Below, piece by piece: positions 1 to 11,121 of a stretch of 64,000 bases of DNA. Origin of the DNA: Butyriboletus loyo. Its lineage: Eukaryota; Basidiomycota; Agaricomycetes; Boletales; Boletaceae. The stretch's first letter is position 1; each line of letters starts with the position of its first letter. Location: assembly GCA_038093515.1 (NCBI GenBank), contig JBBPSI010000122.1, forward strand, positions 1 to 64,000, written 5' to 3'. The notes beneath the pieces are model-generated. The model saw only the letters and a program-made list of their open reading frames with translations. It did no database searches and had not been told where the DNA came from. Made by a program: the position numbers and the translations under genes.

Positions 1-1900
1 GGGTACGCTTAGGGGTAAAACTGTAACAAGTTCTGCAGGATCTAAATATGTGGTCTCACTTGCAAGTTCTGTCTTTGCCAGTGGTTTGCTAGATTCATCA
101 GATTCAATAGTGGCCAGCACCTCTTTGGCTGGGGCTCTCCATTTTGGCAGATGGATCAATTGCTGTATCAATGTGTTATATATTGCAAAAAGGTAGCCCT
201 TTTATTTCCATGAGGTTAGTGGTGCCAGATTAGGTCATGATTTGAAAATGAAGCTAACTTCTTGATGTGTAGATTGAATTTGTTGGTTAAAAGGCTTACA
301 AAGTTTTGCATTCAGACTGGGCTTATAACAAGGTATGTGCCAGCATTGATTTCAGGGTAACTATGTTGCTGATAGGTGTTGATACCAGTCTAGCTGCTGG
401 GATTACAGTAGCTCTTGTAGGCATTTGCTTTACATCCTGCAAGATTGATTGACCAAAAAAAACCCAAGTGGACAGCAGCTCAGCTTGAAACAGGACATCT
501 GTTCATGTCTTTTCCTATGGGCAACAGTGGGTGTACTATTTTTATTTGCAATTTTCATCCCTATTGATCTAGCATCTCTTCAAATAGTTTATGCAGTATG
601 CTTCATGGCCAAGTTGGTCCCTTGCTACTGTTGCCAGCGAATAAGACAAGTGGTTAAAGCTAGGGAATCCTAGCGCAACCACAAGCCTTTATATTACAGG
701 GGATGCGCACAGACCATGCAGTGCGTGAGACTAGTTACTAACATGTAATAGAAGAAGTCACGAGTGAGTGATGATAGAAGTCGACGGTGATCAAAAAGAA
801 GAGAAGAAACGGAGATTAAATACATGAGGCATGATGTCATAGAGTCTGGGCCAGTCTGGACCATGACGTCATATGCTTAGTCAGCCTGTGGTCACATGTA
901 TAATCCCACGATCACGTGCGCTAAGTCACGTGACCTTTGAAAGAGAAATATGACGAAGTCCAAACGCAAAAGATAGTTATAAGAGATACGATTATAACAC
1001 CTTGCTACCATTCTTTTTTTTAAGTCTAACATGCACCATGTAAAGCTTAATTTCTAGAGAATCCTACCTTTGTCATATACATGCAGATGAATATGAAGTT
1101 GAAATGGCAGCAGGAAGCATTGTTTTTGCTATCCCTGAGGATTCTGAAGAGGTATGGGCTTCAATATGGTGCACTTTTAAAGCATAGAAAATCTTATAGT
1201 TTTTTTAACTGTTTTTAGAATGAAAGTCATTCTTCTGAAGCAAACTAATAAACATCACAAGAGGCATCCTATTGTTTCTTGCAGTCTGTGTTGTATGCAT
1301 AAAGACTTGGGATTGAACTTGGAGAGCATAACATGTGATCATGAGGGGGAAACTTAGAGGTACCCATATATGTAGGATGCAGAGTTTTGGCAAATACCTG
1401 TTTCTTGGAGCTACTAGAATCTAATTGTATAATCTTAATGAAGTACTTTGCATAACTGCAAGCTGTTGATGGAATAGCAGGGGCTTCTCAAGTGGAAAAT
1501 TCATCCCAGGTCATATTCAAGAGTGAAATGTGTATCTATCATGAAGAACTGAAAGTCCTAAGGAACTTTGTATTGCATACAGTTGGTGCAAGTAATAAAT
1601 ATCTATATAAGCAGAACCTATGTACATGAGCCATGGATGAGGTAGTACATTGCCCATGCAATACAAAAAAAAAAGAGAATGGAAGCACTGGCGACATAGA
1701 GATTAAAAGGTTGAATGGGTATGGATGTGAATAGACGTCGTTGTGGGTTTTGTGCTCAAAGCATATGAAAGGGAATGAACATACTATCTGGAAGTGTTAT
1801 TTTGGCTGAAGGGGACTAAGTCTAGGTTCACATCATATTCATAGCTATCTGACTTTCAGAGAACATGGTAACCCTATTACTATTGGTATACTTTCCTCCA
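1..1900. other. AT-rich left edge without a secure gene
   Basis: This stretch is visibly richer in A/T than the rest of the window. On the plus strand about 15-200 stays open and could be the end of an exon whose gene starts outside the window, and 449-673 encodes 74 residues with a hydrophobic centre. Neither has recognisable motifs, and the joins between them are unclear. From 700 to 1900 I see only short unrelated open frames. It may be the eroded end of a gene or an old repeat. I assign no function. Confidence 0.3.
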
Positions 1901-1940
1901 ATGTCAAACACATCGTCATAAAATGAGCAGCTGCAAATGT

Positions 1941-2858
1941 TCACGGAGAACGGATACTCAACCCGCCTGGCGGATCCCAAACACCAAGCTCTTTCTTTAT
2001 CTCTTCGACTTCTTGATCCCATCTCTCTTCCCAGTAGACTGTCAGGAGACATCTGGCACTTCCACCGCACCTGATCCCCCATGGTACAAATTCGTGCCAG
2101 AGTCTGTCACGTTTCGCCTGCTTCATCTTGACAGAGGCTCCAAGTGCTAGCGCGGTCATGGGAAACCTTAGATTGGCAAACTCAAATGCTTTGAGGGCAA
2201 GTTCTGGTAGAGCAGAGACGCGGAGGCCAAACAAAGCGTGATAGAAATCGTGAGTTTCACGATATCGCTGCATGACGTAGGCAAGCTCTGGGTCGTCTAT
2301 ATAGTGAACCTATTGGGAATATGAGAAGATATCCAGTAACGACAAAAAGAGAAAGCGGACCGGCTCTCGAGAATCAGGCGTGACCTTGCACACTTCAAGC
2401 CATCTTGTGTATTCTTTTCCAAACGTCCCGTCCGGAAGTGCCTTCAGCCTTTGTAAGTCCAGTGTCTCTGAGCTGATGTGCGGGCGGTCTTTGAGGATCC
2501 TGCGTCCTTCTGGAGAATCCAGCATCGTGTCACGCAACCTTGGTAATGTAGAACCTGCGGTAGTTTCGCCCAGGGCGGCTACCATGTCTAGAGTGTATCA
2601 ACAATGGCGAAATATTCCAAGCCATTCCTGGGGGAGCTTACCGCCGCGCGTTGGGTCCATGAATGCCATGAGGGCGGAGCCTACGGTAAGAAATGCATTC
2701 TCGAAGGCGTTGAGGGGCATGTGACCCGGATAGGTGGGGGAACGGTGCAACAGCGAGCTGGTCTGGAATGAGCGGAACGCGTGTATGAAGGTCTGATGAT
2801 TGCGGATAACATTGCCAGAGAGACGAATGCAGACGCTCGCACTGACCAAGCCAGTCAT
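1941..2858 (-). CDS. COQ4: Ubiquinone biosynthesis protein COQ4, mitochondrial
   Basis: COQ4 is a matrix-side inner-membrane protein that organises the CoQ biosynthetic complex. Three exons join in frame: 2858 to about 2645, about 2587 to 2370, and about 2310 to 1941. The N-terminus is basic and rich in Ser/Thr/Arg/His, as expected for a mitochondrial presequence. The core reads ...THDFYHALFGL... followed 11 residues later by Glu, which is the HDxxH(x11)E zinc-binding signature of the family. The flanking LALKAFEF and the tail ELGVWDPPG also fit COQ4. Length, about 265 residues, is usual. The intron joins DPTRG|DMVAALGETT and SREP|VHYIDDPELAY restore the conserved sequence exactly. The next gene, at 3234, is transcribed away from it. 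Confidence 0.93.
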
Positions 2859-3157
2859 GGTTCTGATTGTGTTGGCTGTTCAGCGAAAGAGAAGGCGTAA
2901 GCCTTAGACCCTAACCCCATCCTAGGGTGTGGCATACCACACTTTGTTTGACTGACCCACTGATACTCAGTTCGATTCGTCAAGGACGGGCATCACAACA
3001 ATGGATTAAGCGCACACATTGTGCTGTGCGCATTCCAAAGCAGGTTGGCTACCTTGCATTGCCTGCCAGCCATGGGGATTCTCAGTGTGGAGCCTTGACA
3101 ACCAAGTGTGGACGTTCAATGGGCCACAATATCAAAGCGTCAAGTTATTGACCTCCC

Positions 3158-3165
3158 TATATAAA
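3158..3165 (+). promoter_or_regulatory. TATA box of the zinc-finger gene at 3234
   Basis: TATATAAA lies about 70 nt before the start codon at 3234, followed by a pyrimidine-rich leader. Position and sequence suit a core promoter; no transcript data support it. Confidence 0.45.
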
Positions 3166-3233
3166 CCCGGTCCCACCATCTGACCCTCTATCGCGACCGC
3201 TGATAGTGCGTACTGTCTATCTCCTCAGCCATT

Positions 3234-4625
3234 ATGCAATCTGAGTACCCCAACACCATATCTCGTAACCTCCGCATCGCTACTGAAAACCACACCGATC
3301 TACGCGCTAGTCATCATGTGGGACCCGATACTCGTCGTTTTGCTGCTATATTCCCCGTGGAGGTTCCAGAAGCCATCTCCGTCGACTGTGGTAATGCCAC
3401 ACATGAAGAACACAGTACTGATTCCGATGATTCAGACCCCTCGCGATGGGAATTCGTCTCCATGCTCGATAACGACACATCTACTGCGCAAGTTACATCA
3501 GTAACAACCGTGGACGAAGGTTCCGCCCTCAGCGCAGCGCAACAGATAATTGCTTGTTATCGCGCAGTTCAAGGTAGCAACCGCACGCAGGACTCTGCCA
3601 CGACGGAAATTAAGGAGAAGCAGCTCCCTCAAACCCCTGACGACCAGCGCTCAATGTACACACTTGCTACGTCAGCGGACGCCCAGTCCACTATGGACAT
3701 GATGTGGAGACCGAAACTCAAAGTCCACATGTGTCGCACCGATCAACGAGCACTCATGCGAGCTGTGAGTTGCCCTCTCATTTGTCAAAGTTATCGGCAC
3801 ACTATACCGACGCAATAACTATAGCAAAGTCAAGCGATTTCAATGATGCATAACGCCGGTTTGAAGCCCACAAATAAAATCCAATGTCGCCGTCGGGGAT
3901 GTGCGGATATTTTGTCGGATGTCGAAGCCCTCAAATACCATCTCCATATCCATAATATCGCAGACGCGGCTGCCAGGTGCAACGATGCTTCCACTTCCGC
4001 TGCGCACCACCCTTCCCTGGTCGAGTGCAGTACCTCCGATCCAAAAACTTCGAAGAGAGGTCACTCCCGTTCAAAATCCTCTCTCGGGACTCAATACAGC
4101 CGTTCGGCGACCTACTCCCCTCCAAGAAAGCTTTCAGCTGGCGGTATCCTTCCTTCGCTTTTCTCCCCACGCGAGAGTACCCCGGAAGTTTCCAATCTCA
4201 CAACTGTCGCTACGGCTCTTGTCTCTGATCCCAGTTCGAGCAAGTCAGCCGGTCCTTTTCTAACGGTGTGTAACAACATCAAGACGCCTTCCACGCACAA
4301 CCAGGTACCCCCCCGTGGTCGAAGAACGAGCAAGGAGAGCAACGCTCTCTCTATAGGCACAAAATGCTGCCCCAGTATCGCTATGTTGTTTTCTCCGCTT
4401 TCTCCACCAGGCACGCAGGGTCGTCTTGTGTTTACCCCGCACACAAGTTCGCCTATGCTACCTGAGCCCGGTCCGGTCGTGGATGGCGAGAATGACGATC
4501 GCATCTTTAGTCCAAACGAGAATGCGCATTCGGTTTCTGAAAAGTTCATGAGGTCACGCAGCCCCATGAGAGCGCTCAGTCCAACGCGAGCTATGAGCCC
4601 CATTCGAAGTAAGGATATATTCTGA
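3234..4625 (+). CDS. C2H2 zinc-finger protein with Ser/Pro-rich C-terminal half
   Basis: Two exons joined by an intron at about 3765-3830 (donor gtgagt, acceptor ctatag). The join reads ...LMRA|QSQAISMMHNAG.... The product is about 430 residues. The first half is acidic and rich in Ser/Thr/Asp. Just after the join comes one zinc finger, CRRRGCADILSDVEALKYH with a second His shortly after (Cys-x4-Cys spacing). The rest is low-complexity Ser/Pro sequence with SP-type sites and a repeated ending of the form SPMRALSPTRAMSPIR, which suggests phosphorylation by proline-directed kinases. Probably a nuclear DNA-binding regulator. The family is not assigned beyond the finger, and one finger alone is weak evidence for sequence-specific binding. 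A TATA box lies at 3158. Confidence 0.75.
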
Positions 4626-4639
4626 TCCAGTCGAGTTGA

Positions 4640-5429
4640 GACATTGCTGATGATGTATTGCTGTAGATGGTATTAGACGTGTTCTATCTGTTGGGTATTC
4701 TGTTGATGTCACCGATAAGTGAATTATAGAGACACTCTCCGTTCATTGTGCTGGCACAATGTATTTACATCGTCATATCGTTTATTATATCTGTGCAAGA
4801 TTTTCATCACCTCATCGGACCGCATCTATCACTTCACCACGTTATGCATCTTCCCGCTGGCATTCACCCGCACCTCGTTATTCCGCATTGTACACCGCTT
4901 GATGACACATGTAATTGTTGTATCACTCTCTTACCTGTTTATATTTTAACACGTTAATGGGTCGTGGACACGATAGTAAATCACCCTGGGTTGATTTGAC
5001 AAAATATTTAAATCCGGGCACTGCCAACTTGCCCGATAACGGAAATTGGAAGGTACTAAGGTATGAGTCATAATTAACGAAACCATATCCATATCTCGAG
5101 CTCCACTAAACCAGCATCATGGTACACAGCATAGGCAACAGCTGCCGGAGATCAAACCGTTCCGCCCGCCTTGGCCGCGCAGGTCCTCGAACAGTAGGGA
5201 TGCTTCCCAAAGCGGGGCTTCGAGCGACAAAACTACCAAGGAAAACGCAGAACGCGTGATCTCAGTATGACGAAGGAGGAAGTGGGAGTTATAGTACGCA
5301 CACTGCACATCTTGGTCGCTTCCGTGGCGCATGTCCGCCCACAGTAAGGGTGGTTTTGGTACTTGGGTCTCACTTGGCAAAACTGGATTGACCATCCATC
5401 AGTCACGTGTTGCTTGGGGCGGCACTGGA
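4640..5429. other. Intergenic, no supported gene
   Basis: Between the zinc-finger gene and the NADAR gene, which converge here. Short frames exist on both strands (for example a 92-codon minus frame at 5117-5395), but none shows motifs or plausible exon partners. It probably holds the two 3' untranslated regions. Confidence 0.4.
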
Positions 5430-6534
5430 TCATACCTCACAAAGTCCACTACCCTGAGGCGAAATTACCTGTGTGCCGGCGCCGTTTCCAGCTGCCAGAA
5501 TAGGCGCAACAGAAAAACGCTGCGCATTCACATTGGAGATCAGTTGAGTAGGCACGAGCGAAGTAAGATCTTGAATTGATAAACGAGTATCGTCTCGTCG
5601 AGCAGTGGGAATATGGGACGGGTTATCCTGTTCTTGGCGTAGCTCCTCCCGAAGCCTTACGAGGGCCTTTCCGAGTTCATTGCGGCCAGAGTGATCAGCG
5701 CCGATTCCCCAGAAATAGTCACGTGGAGAATCCTAAACAAGATGAAATCCCAGGGCGGGGCAATAACGATGGAACCCTTCTCACCTCGACGAGGTCAGCG
5801 TCACCCGTTCCTAAAAGTAACATTTTGAGGTCGGGATATTGAGTAAATTTGAGGCGAAGGGCAATTTCCATCTAAGTTTGTGCGACGAAAGCCAATTTGT
5901 TGAGAAAGCATGCGCTAGAAATAATTGACAGGTACCTTCTCTATATTGACTTGCCTCCAATCCGAACGCACCCATTTCTGGTATCGATGAGCTTCATCAA
6001 AAGCCGACATCGCTCTTTCACCACAATTCCGAATCCGCTCCGCGATCTCGGGATGGTCATCTAGGAACTAAACAAAGGGCCATCGAGACCATAGTATAAG
6101 AAATAGTGTCAGTACCTACAAGCGAGAAGTTGGAAACACGTACCTTGAGCGCTTGAAAGAGGTGTTCGCTCGTCGGATATTTCTTCCCCTTGTATATGAC
6201 TCCATGCGGCGAAAAGTTGGTAAATTCATAGAATGGGTTGTTCTTCTCGTAAAACAAGATTGGCGCCGTCTTTGATGTTCGAAATGGAGCTATGGATGCA
6301 CCAATGGGAGCAACAGGAGCTGTAAGGGGGGGATAATCCGCCTCTGTGCCATCGTCGTTGGAGGCACTGGGTGATAGCGGTTTCAAGGAGTTGCTGAATG
6401 ATATATTAGCTGGAAAACGTCGGAGACAGCCCGTCATACCTTGAAGTATAGTACTGTGTAACAGGCCTCTGTTTTTGCCTGCCAGAGGTAGATTGAGGTG
6501 TAGTCGGGGATCCTCCGAGTCCAAAGAGTCTCAT
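5430..6534 (-). CDS. NADAR-domain protein (predicted ADP-ribose glycohydrolase)
   Basis: About 300 residues in five exons; introns near 6440-6393, 6143-6060, 5940-5875 and 5788-5738. A short Ser/Pro-rich N-terminus is followed by a full NADAR (YbiA-like) domain. Visible blocks are FYEFTNFSPHGVIYKGKKYP, TSEHLFQALK, a helical stretch with ERAMSAFDEAHRYQKWV, and the closing DSPRDYFWGIGADHSGRNEL. All conserved parts of the fold are present and in frame. Bacterial NADAR proteins remove ADP-ribose from guanine bases, some as antitoxins to DarT enzymes; that activity here is inferred from family. The gene is divergent from an ADP-ribosyltransferase gene at 7238, with about 700 nt between. The last 15 or so residues are uncertain, because reading straight through or splicing both end at the TGA at 5430. 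Confidence 0.88.
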
Positions 6535-7237
6535 GATCCGGCGGGTGTCTAGCATTCCGAACGTGATCACGAAGATTGCAACGAGTAGATAGAGAATTTT
6601 GAGGAGATGATCGAGTCAGTGCAGGTTCAAATGATAATTTCCTCTACAGCTCACGAGAAGGGAGTTTCTTATAAAGCTCCTCCAAGAAGGCGATGTAGTT
6701 GACACCCTTCACGACGCAAATATCTCGGAATGATGGGGTCGCCACGAGGGGGGGCCGATTAAGCTAGAAGAAGCCAGACCTATGAGAATGACCCCAGTTC
6801 ATTTGTTTTGCCACGGACGCGCTTGACAAGCCATTCGGCTGCAACGTGTTTTGCGAGGCTGCGCCTTACTCCATCTTACTTACTTGCCTTTTCTGGACGG
6901 CCTGGACGTTACTACAATCATCAACGTTTCAACGGCGTGGATGCTGCATGGAAAGCACAGGACTCGCTTCATCTTCATGGTGCGGGTGGAACGGCTCAGA
7001 AATTCCAATACCAAAATGGAGACACGTCGCGCCAATTGTGCTGGTTTCGGAGTGGAATATCACGAAGACCGCGGATAACGAGTTGGCTAATTGTCCACGC
7101 CATTAGCGGCAACATGTCCGACACGAGTCGGTTTAGTCTCGTTGTCTGTGCCGACGTGGTGCAGTGGGGGGTGAGGTGCACTGTGGGCAACATATAATCT
7201 CTCATCTCCTCCTTTCCGTTTCTTCTTCAATCTAATC
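6535..7237. other. Divergent intergenic region between NADAR and ADP-ribosyltransferase genes
   Basis: About 700 nt holding both 5' regions. TTATAA occurs near 6670 and ATATAAT near 7192, roughly 45 nt before the start at 7238. Several overlapping plus-strand frames (6808-7197) have no protein motifs and look accidental. The layout would allow shared regulation of the divergent pair, but I see no clear repeated binding site. Confidence 0.4.
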
Positions 7238-8395
7238 ATGGCCGCTCCCCGCAAAGATGAATGGGTAAAGCTAGTGCCTCCTGATGAGTTTTCACTAGAT
7301 AACCCAGTGAACACGTCCAATGGCCGACGACATCGGCTGGTTCGAGTCGATAGAGATAGCCCCAGCTTCGCTGAAGGTGCGTGATCGTCTTTGCTTTCAG
7401 CCAGAGGGTCGATGTGTGTTACAAAAATAGTAGAACAGCTCTTCTTCAAAGGGTGGCGTCACCGTAAGAAAGCGATACCCGACATCCAATATATCTTCAA
7501 GGTCCTCTGGCCGGAAGCTGCGCTCGAACCGTATCTCAACCACAGGTACATACTTACCTCCTTCCCACTGGCGTGCCCCTATCCTGAATGTACCTTAGGG
7601 ACCGAGTCCAGACCACTCTCAAAGCCAAAGACAAGCGTGGAAACGAGAAACTCCTTTTCCACGGTACCAATCGCGCGTGCCTGTTAGGGGAGTCTTCAGC
7701 TAGCGTGCTGCTCTGCGGTCTCCAACAATGCTATATGTGCTCCATTTTGCGCAGTTCATTTGATGTGAGCAAATGTGGTAAGACTATTTCCTCATTTTTC
7801 TTTACCTGCTCTTATCTACGTATCAGGTTCAAAGAATTCGTTCAAGCGGTATGTGACATTGCGGTCGGAGAAAGCCAATTCTGATGGCGGTTCAGATTCG
7901 GACACGGTATTTATACCACGTCCTGCTCCTCGAGTACGTCCTCTAGGTTTATTGCTAGCACTAGCTATGGTTCCTCATAAACGACAGAGGCGGATGATTA
8001 TATCTCCAACCTCTCTGAAAGTGCCTCTCTGCGGGTGATGATTGTTAGCCGCGTTGTTGTAGGAAGGCCTTACAAGAGATATCGAAATGCTCCAGACCTA
8101 ATCGCACCACCGCCCGGATACGACTCGGTACGGGGATGGTACCCTGCACGACTATCTATCTGACTTTTTTCACAGATCGCTGGAGAGATTGGATGGGACT
8201 TGAATTATGAAGGTTCGTCGGACCATGTACGCAATTTTCCAGGACCGAGAACGATAATCCGGCAATAGAGACGGTTACCTACGACAATGACACCGCGCAT
8301 CCAGCGTACCTGGTTGTGTATGGGGACAAGCCAAAACGTATACCAAATCTGAAGGCATTTGTGCAGACGATATTCAAGACGCCCATGGTGTCATG
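7238..8395 (+). CDS. PARP-type ADP-ribosyltransferase, catalytic domain only
   Basis: Eight or nine small exons encode about 290 residues that are almost entirely a PARP catalytic domain. The His of the triad is in LFHGTNRACLLGE, the Tyr in FGHGIYTTSCSSKADDY, and the acidic residue in NYEETVTYDNDTAHPAYLVV. Between them lies a Cys-rich loop, CGLQQCYMCSILRSSFDV, as in fungal relatives. Conserved APPPGYDS precedes the last strands. Key introns are 7381-7434, 7546-7598, about 7780-7829 and 7934-7987; the last removes an apparent in-frame stop at 7978. The enzyme should transfer ADP-ribose from NAD+; the target is unknown. No targeting or zinc-finger region is present, unlike its paralogue at 9197. 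It is divergent from the NADAR gene. Exon choice around 7830-7890 is the least certain part. Confidence 0.8.
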
Positions 8396-9196
8396 ATTGC
8401 TAAAGCTCAAGGACACGGCAAGTGGCGACTGCCAATGTATGGCCTCGCTGCCAACTATCGCGACGAGAGTATTTAAACGGATGTTTATCTATATATTGAT
8501 ACCCTACCGTGTACGATAGCCATATCCACGATCGTACTTATCCGAGTGTATTACTCTTACTTGTATGTGTTGTTGCTAGTAAAAACATCGTGTATCCGCA
8601 GTCCAAGTCCTTCGTGGCGAGTGTCAGATTGTATGTATCCATCATCTCTGCTAACGCCGGTTGTCAGCTAGTACCGCCCCCTTGCATCGCATCTAGCCAG
8701 CACAGAGATGCTGTGCCGTCCCCACCTTGAAGTCGCCGCCTCCATTACTGCATACCTCGTGCGGTCAAAAATGCAGTTGATCATATCTCCGGATCAAGTG
8801 TACTGGTACTTGCACGTGTTCAATACCGCCATGCACAAGGTGTGGTTGCCTTGTGCCAAAGTCGAAGTGAGCTTCACCTCGGCAATTTGTGACAGACCCT
8901 CTGCCAGCCAACACCGCGAACAATGACGGTAACATTGAGGAACCTCTTCAGCCACGAAGTATATTCAACCCTCGCGGAGAACACGCGCCATTCGCGTTGT
9001 TCGAGGACTTCACAGTGCGCTACGCGTTCATCTCATGACTATAAAGCACCCTTTCAGCCCACCGTATCATTAACCATCCTTCTTGTCTTATCCACACATT
9101 AGAGCTGCTCCTGGCGAGCGATCGTTGACTGCCCGCAACCAATCTTGTTCCATACATTGAACTCCTTCAGAGAAAGCAAGCAACACCTCATTCGAT
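8396..9196. other. Intergenic between the two ADP-ribosyltransferase genes
   Basis: About 800 nt with only short frames. CTATAAAG at about 9039-9046 lies about 155 nt before the start of the second transferase and may be its TATA element. I see no leftover catalytic-domain motifs here, so no third copy. Confidence 0.4.
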
Positions 9197-10789
9197 ATGA
9201 GTACGGCGCTTCCACCCATGCACGCTGCACTCTCCGTGCTTGGCACAATGGCCGGTCAATACCTCGCTGCGCAAAGTGCCCAGGCACAATCGGCACAGGC
9301 TCAACCCCCACAAACGCAGCCAGTACCGCCCACTCGTCAGACCACGACGAACGCAGTCAGTCTTTGTGATGTATGCAACCCTTCGATGCATGTGGCACCC
9401 TCCATTCATCCCCTTTGCAGGTTTGCCACGCGAAACCTAAATACTTCGATGGAACGAAGACCCACTCATACTGCAGCAAGACATGTGCTGCCAAGATTCA
9501 GAACAAGACTGCGACACGCAGTAACCCTTCTGCGAGGGGAAGGAGCGCCAAGGCCACCCCTCGTGCCAAAGCTAACATGTGTGACGTATGTTGCCCTTTT
9601 TATTATCACAATCTCCATGAACCTTGATTGATGGTGTGGAAATACCGTGCAGTACTGTCACAAGCAGCCCAAGTACAACGATGGGAAGACGACCCATTCT
9701 TTCTGTGGCAAAACTTGCGCACAGCAAGCAAAGGCTACAGGACCTGTAGGAGGAGCGCCCGTAGCACCCTCCAAGTCCGTAATCCCGCGATACAATCTAG
9801 TCAATGCAATACTTACGGCTCTGCGCTTCAGACCAGTGAAGAACGGCTGCCTGCTCTGCGGGAAAGCCGTGAAGAAGGGCCACTTTTGTGGTCAGGCGTG
9901 TACCTCGAAGGCGGGGAAGAACGCGCCACTACTGCTTGAAGTCGCCAATGGACATGATACTTTCCAGAGCGGTATGCCATCGTAACTTGACCGTTCCCCA
10001 GAGGTCTGATAGCGTGCAGTTGTGGACCAATTCAAGGCCTCGTGGCGGCACCAGACACCTTGCCCAACTGTATGCAGAGTATACAAAGTCATTGGACACC
10101 CCACTTCCATCGCGAAATATGACGCATATCGGTGAGTGACGATTCTGCCGTTCACTCATACCTCTCGTCTTACTCAGGACGACCAACAGGGCGTCTGTCG
10201 AGGGTCGAGGCAACTTTGCAGCTACCGGACGGTCCCCCGGAAACGAAAACCGTCGGTGGCATGGAACGACGAGGGAATGCCTTCTGGGAGACAATGGAAA
10301 CACCGCCCTCTGCTCGTCAACATCGTGTTCTCTATGTGCTATCATCCGTACCTCGTACAGTTTGAATCTGTTTGGCAAGAAGACTGGTTGGGGCAGGCAA
10401 GTGACTGGTTTTCTGTGGTCGACAGCGTGATGACCGTGAAGGATGGCAGGTTCGGTGCGGGCATCTACACGTCCTCGACCTCTTCGAAATCCAATGACTA
10501 CTCGAACAATGTCAAGCCCTCGAGGCAAAAGGCGATACTTCTCAACAAAGTTGTTGTTGGGAAAGGATACAAGATGACGCAGGACAACACAACGCTGACT
10601 GCACCTCCACCCGGCTACGATTCGGTGTGTTTTCGCGGTATTTTTGGGTGTCCGTTGAGTGTTGACTGCGCCTGGACGATTCAGGTTCTTGCTGAAGTTG
10701 CCGTCGGGGGTTCCCTGAACTACGACGAACTGGTCTGCTACGCGGAGAATGCAATCCGACCGTCATTTCTTCTCATTTACGATGCATAA
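9197..10789 (+). CDS. Zinc-finger PARP-type ADP-ribosyltransferase
   Basis: About 400 residues. A Gln/Ala/Pro-rich N-terminus leads into two near-copies of a Cys/His module, CDVCHAKPKYFDGTKTHSYC and CDYCHKQPKYNDGKTTHSFC, each closed by KTCA, and a shorter third, CLLCGKAVKKGHFCGQAC. The pattern CxxC...HxxC...C suits zinc binding. A PARP catalytic domain follows: His in RRWHGTTRECLLGD, Tyr in FGAGIYTSSTSSKSNDY, acidic residue in NYDELVCYAENAIRP. Introns: about 9370-9420, 9571-9653, 9983-10018, 10138-10182, a GC-AG intron at 10397-10449, and about 10625-10688. Fusion of the modules to a transferase suggests targeting to nucleic acid or protein partners; that is inference. It is the only one of the two copies with this N-terminus. 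Confidence 0.85.
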
Positions 10790-11121
10790 AGATGATCTCG
10801 CAAGTTATCTGTATCATCAAGCCTTCTAATTTATGTACTGTACCTTGCATACATTTGGCACATGATTTATTTATTGCTTGGCTCAACATATTCCCGTGAT
10901 TTGAGATTTGGTAGACTTAGTCAAGTTCATGTTGGGTAACAAGGCGATAAGGCAATATAGTCCTCTTTCACCAACGATAGCATCAGTGATGAATGTATGT
11001 CAATTTGAGTGGGGGAGCACGGAGGTACTATGCAGTATGGTCGTCTAAGGAATAGGACCGAGACAAAGCGATAATGTAGTCTGTAGATGGTGGATCGAGT
11101 TCGTGACGACAGAATATAAAA
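10790..11121. other. Intergenic, no gene seen
   Basis: About 330 nt between the transferase and the convergent cytochrome c gene. It contains no useful open frame and is probably 3' untranslated sequence of both. Confidence 0.4.

Noticed and set aside
7921..7990. The first ADP-ribosyltransferase seemed to be a pseudogene with a stop at 7978 and a missing catalytic Tyr.
   Set aside because: Introns ending before 7898 and spanning 7934-7987 give FGHGIYTTSCSSKADDY in frame and remove the stop, with good donors and acceptors.
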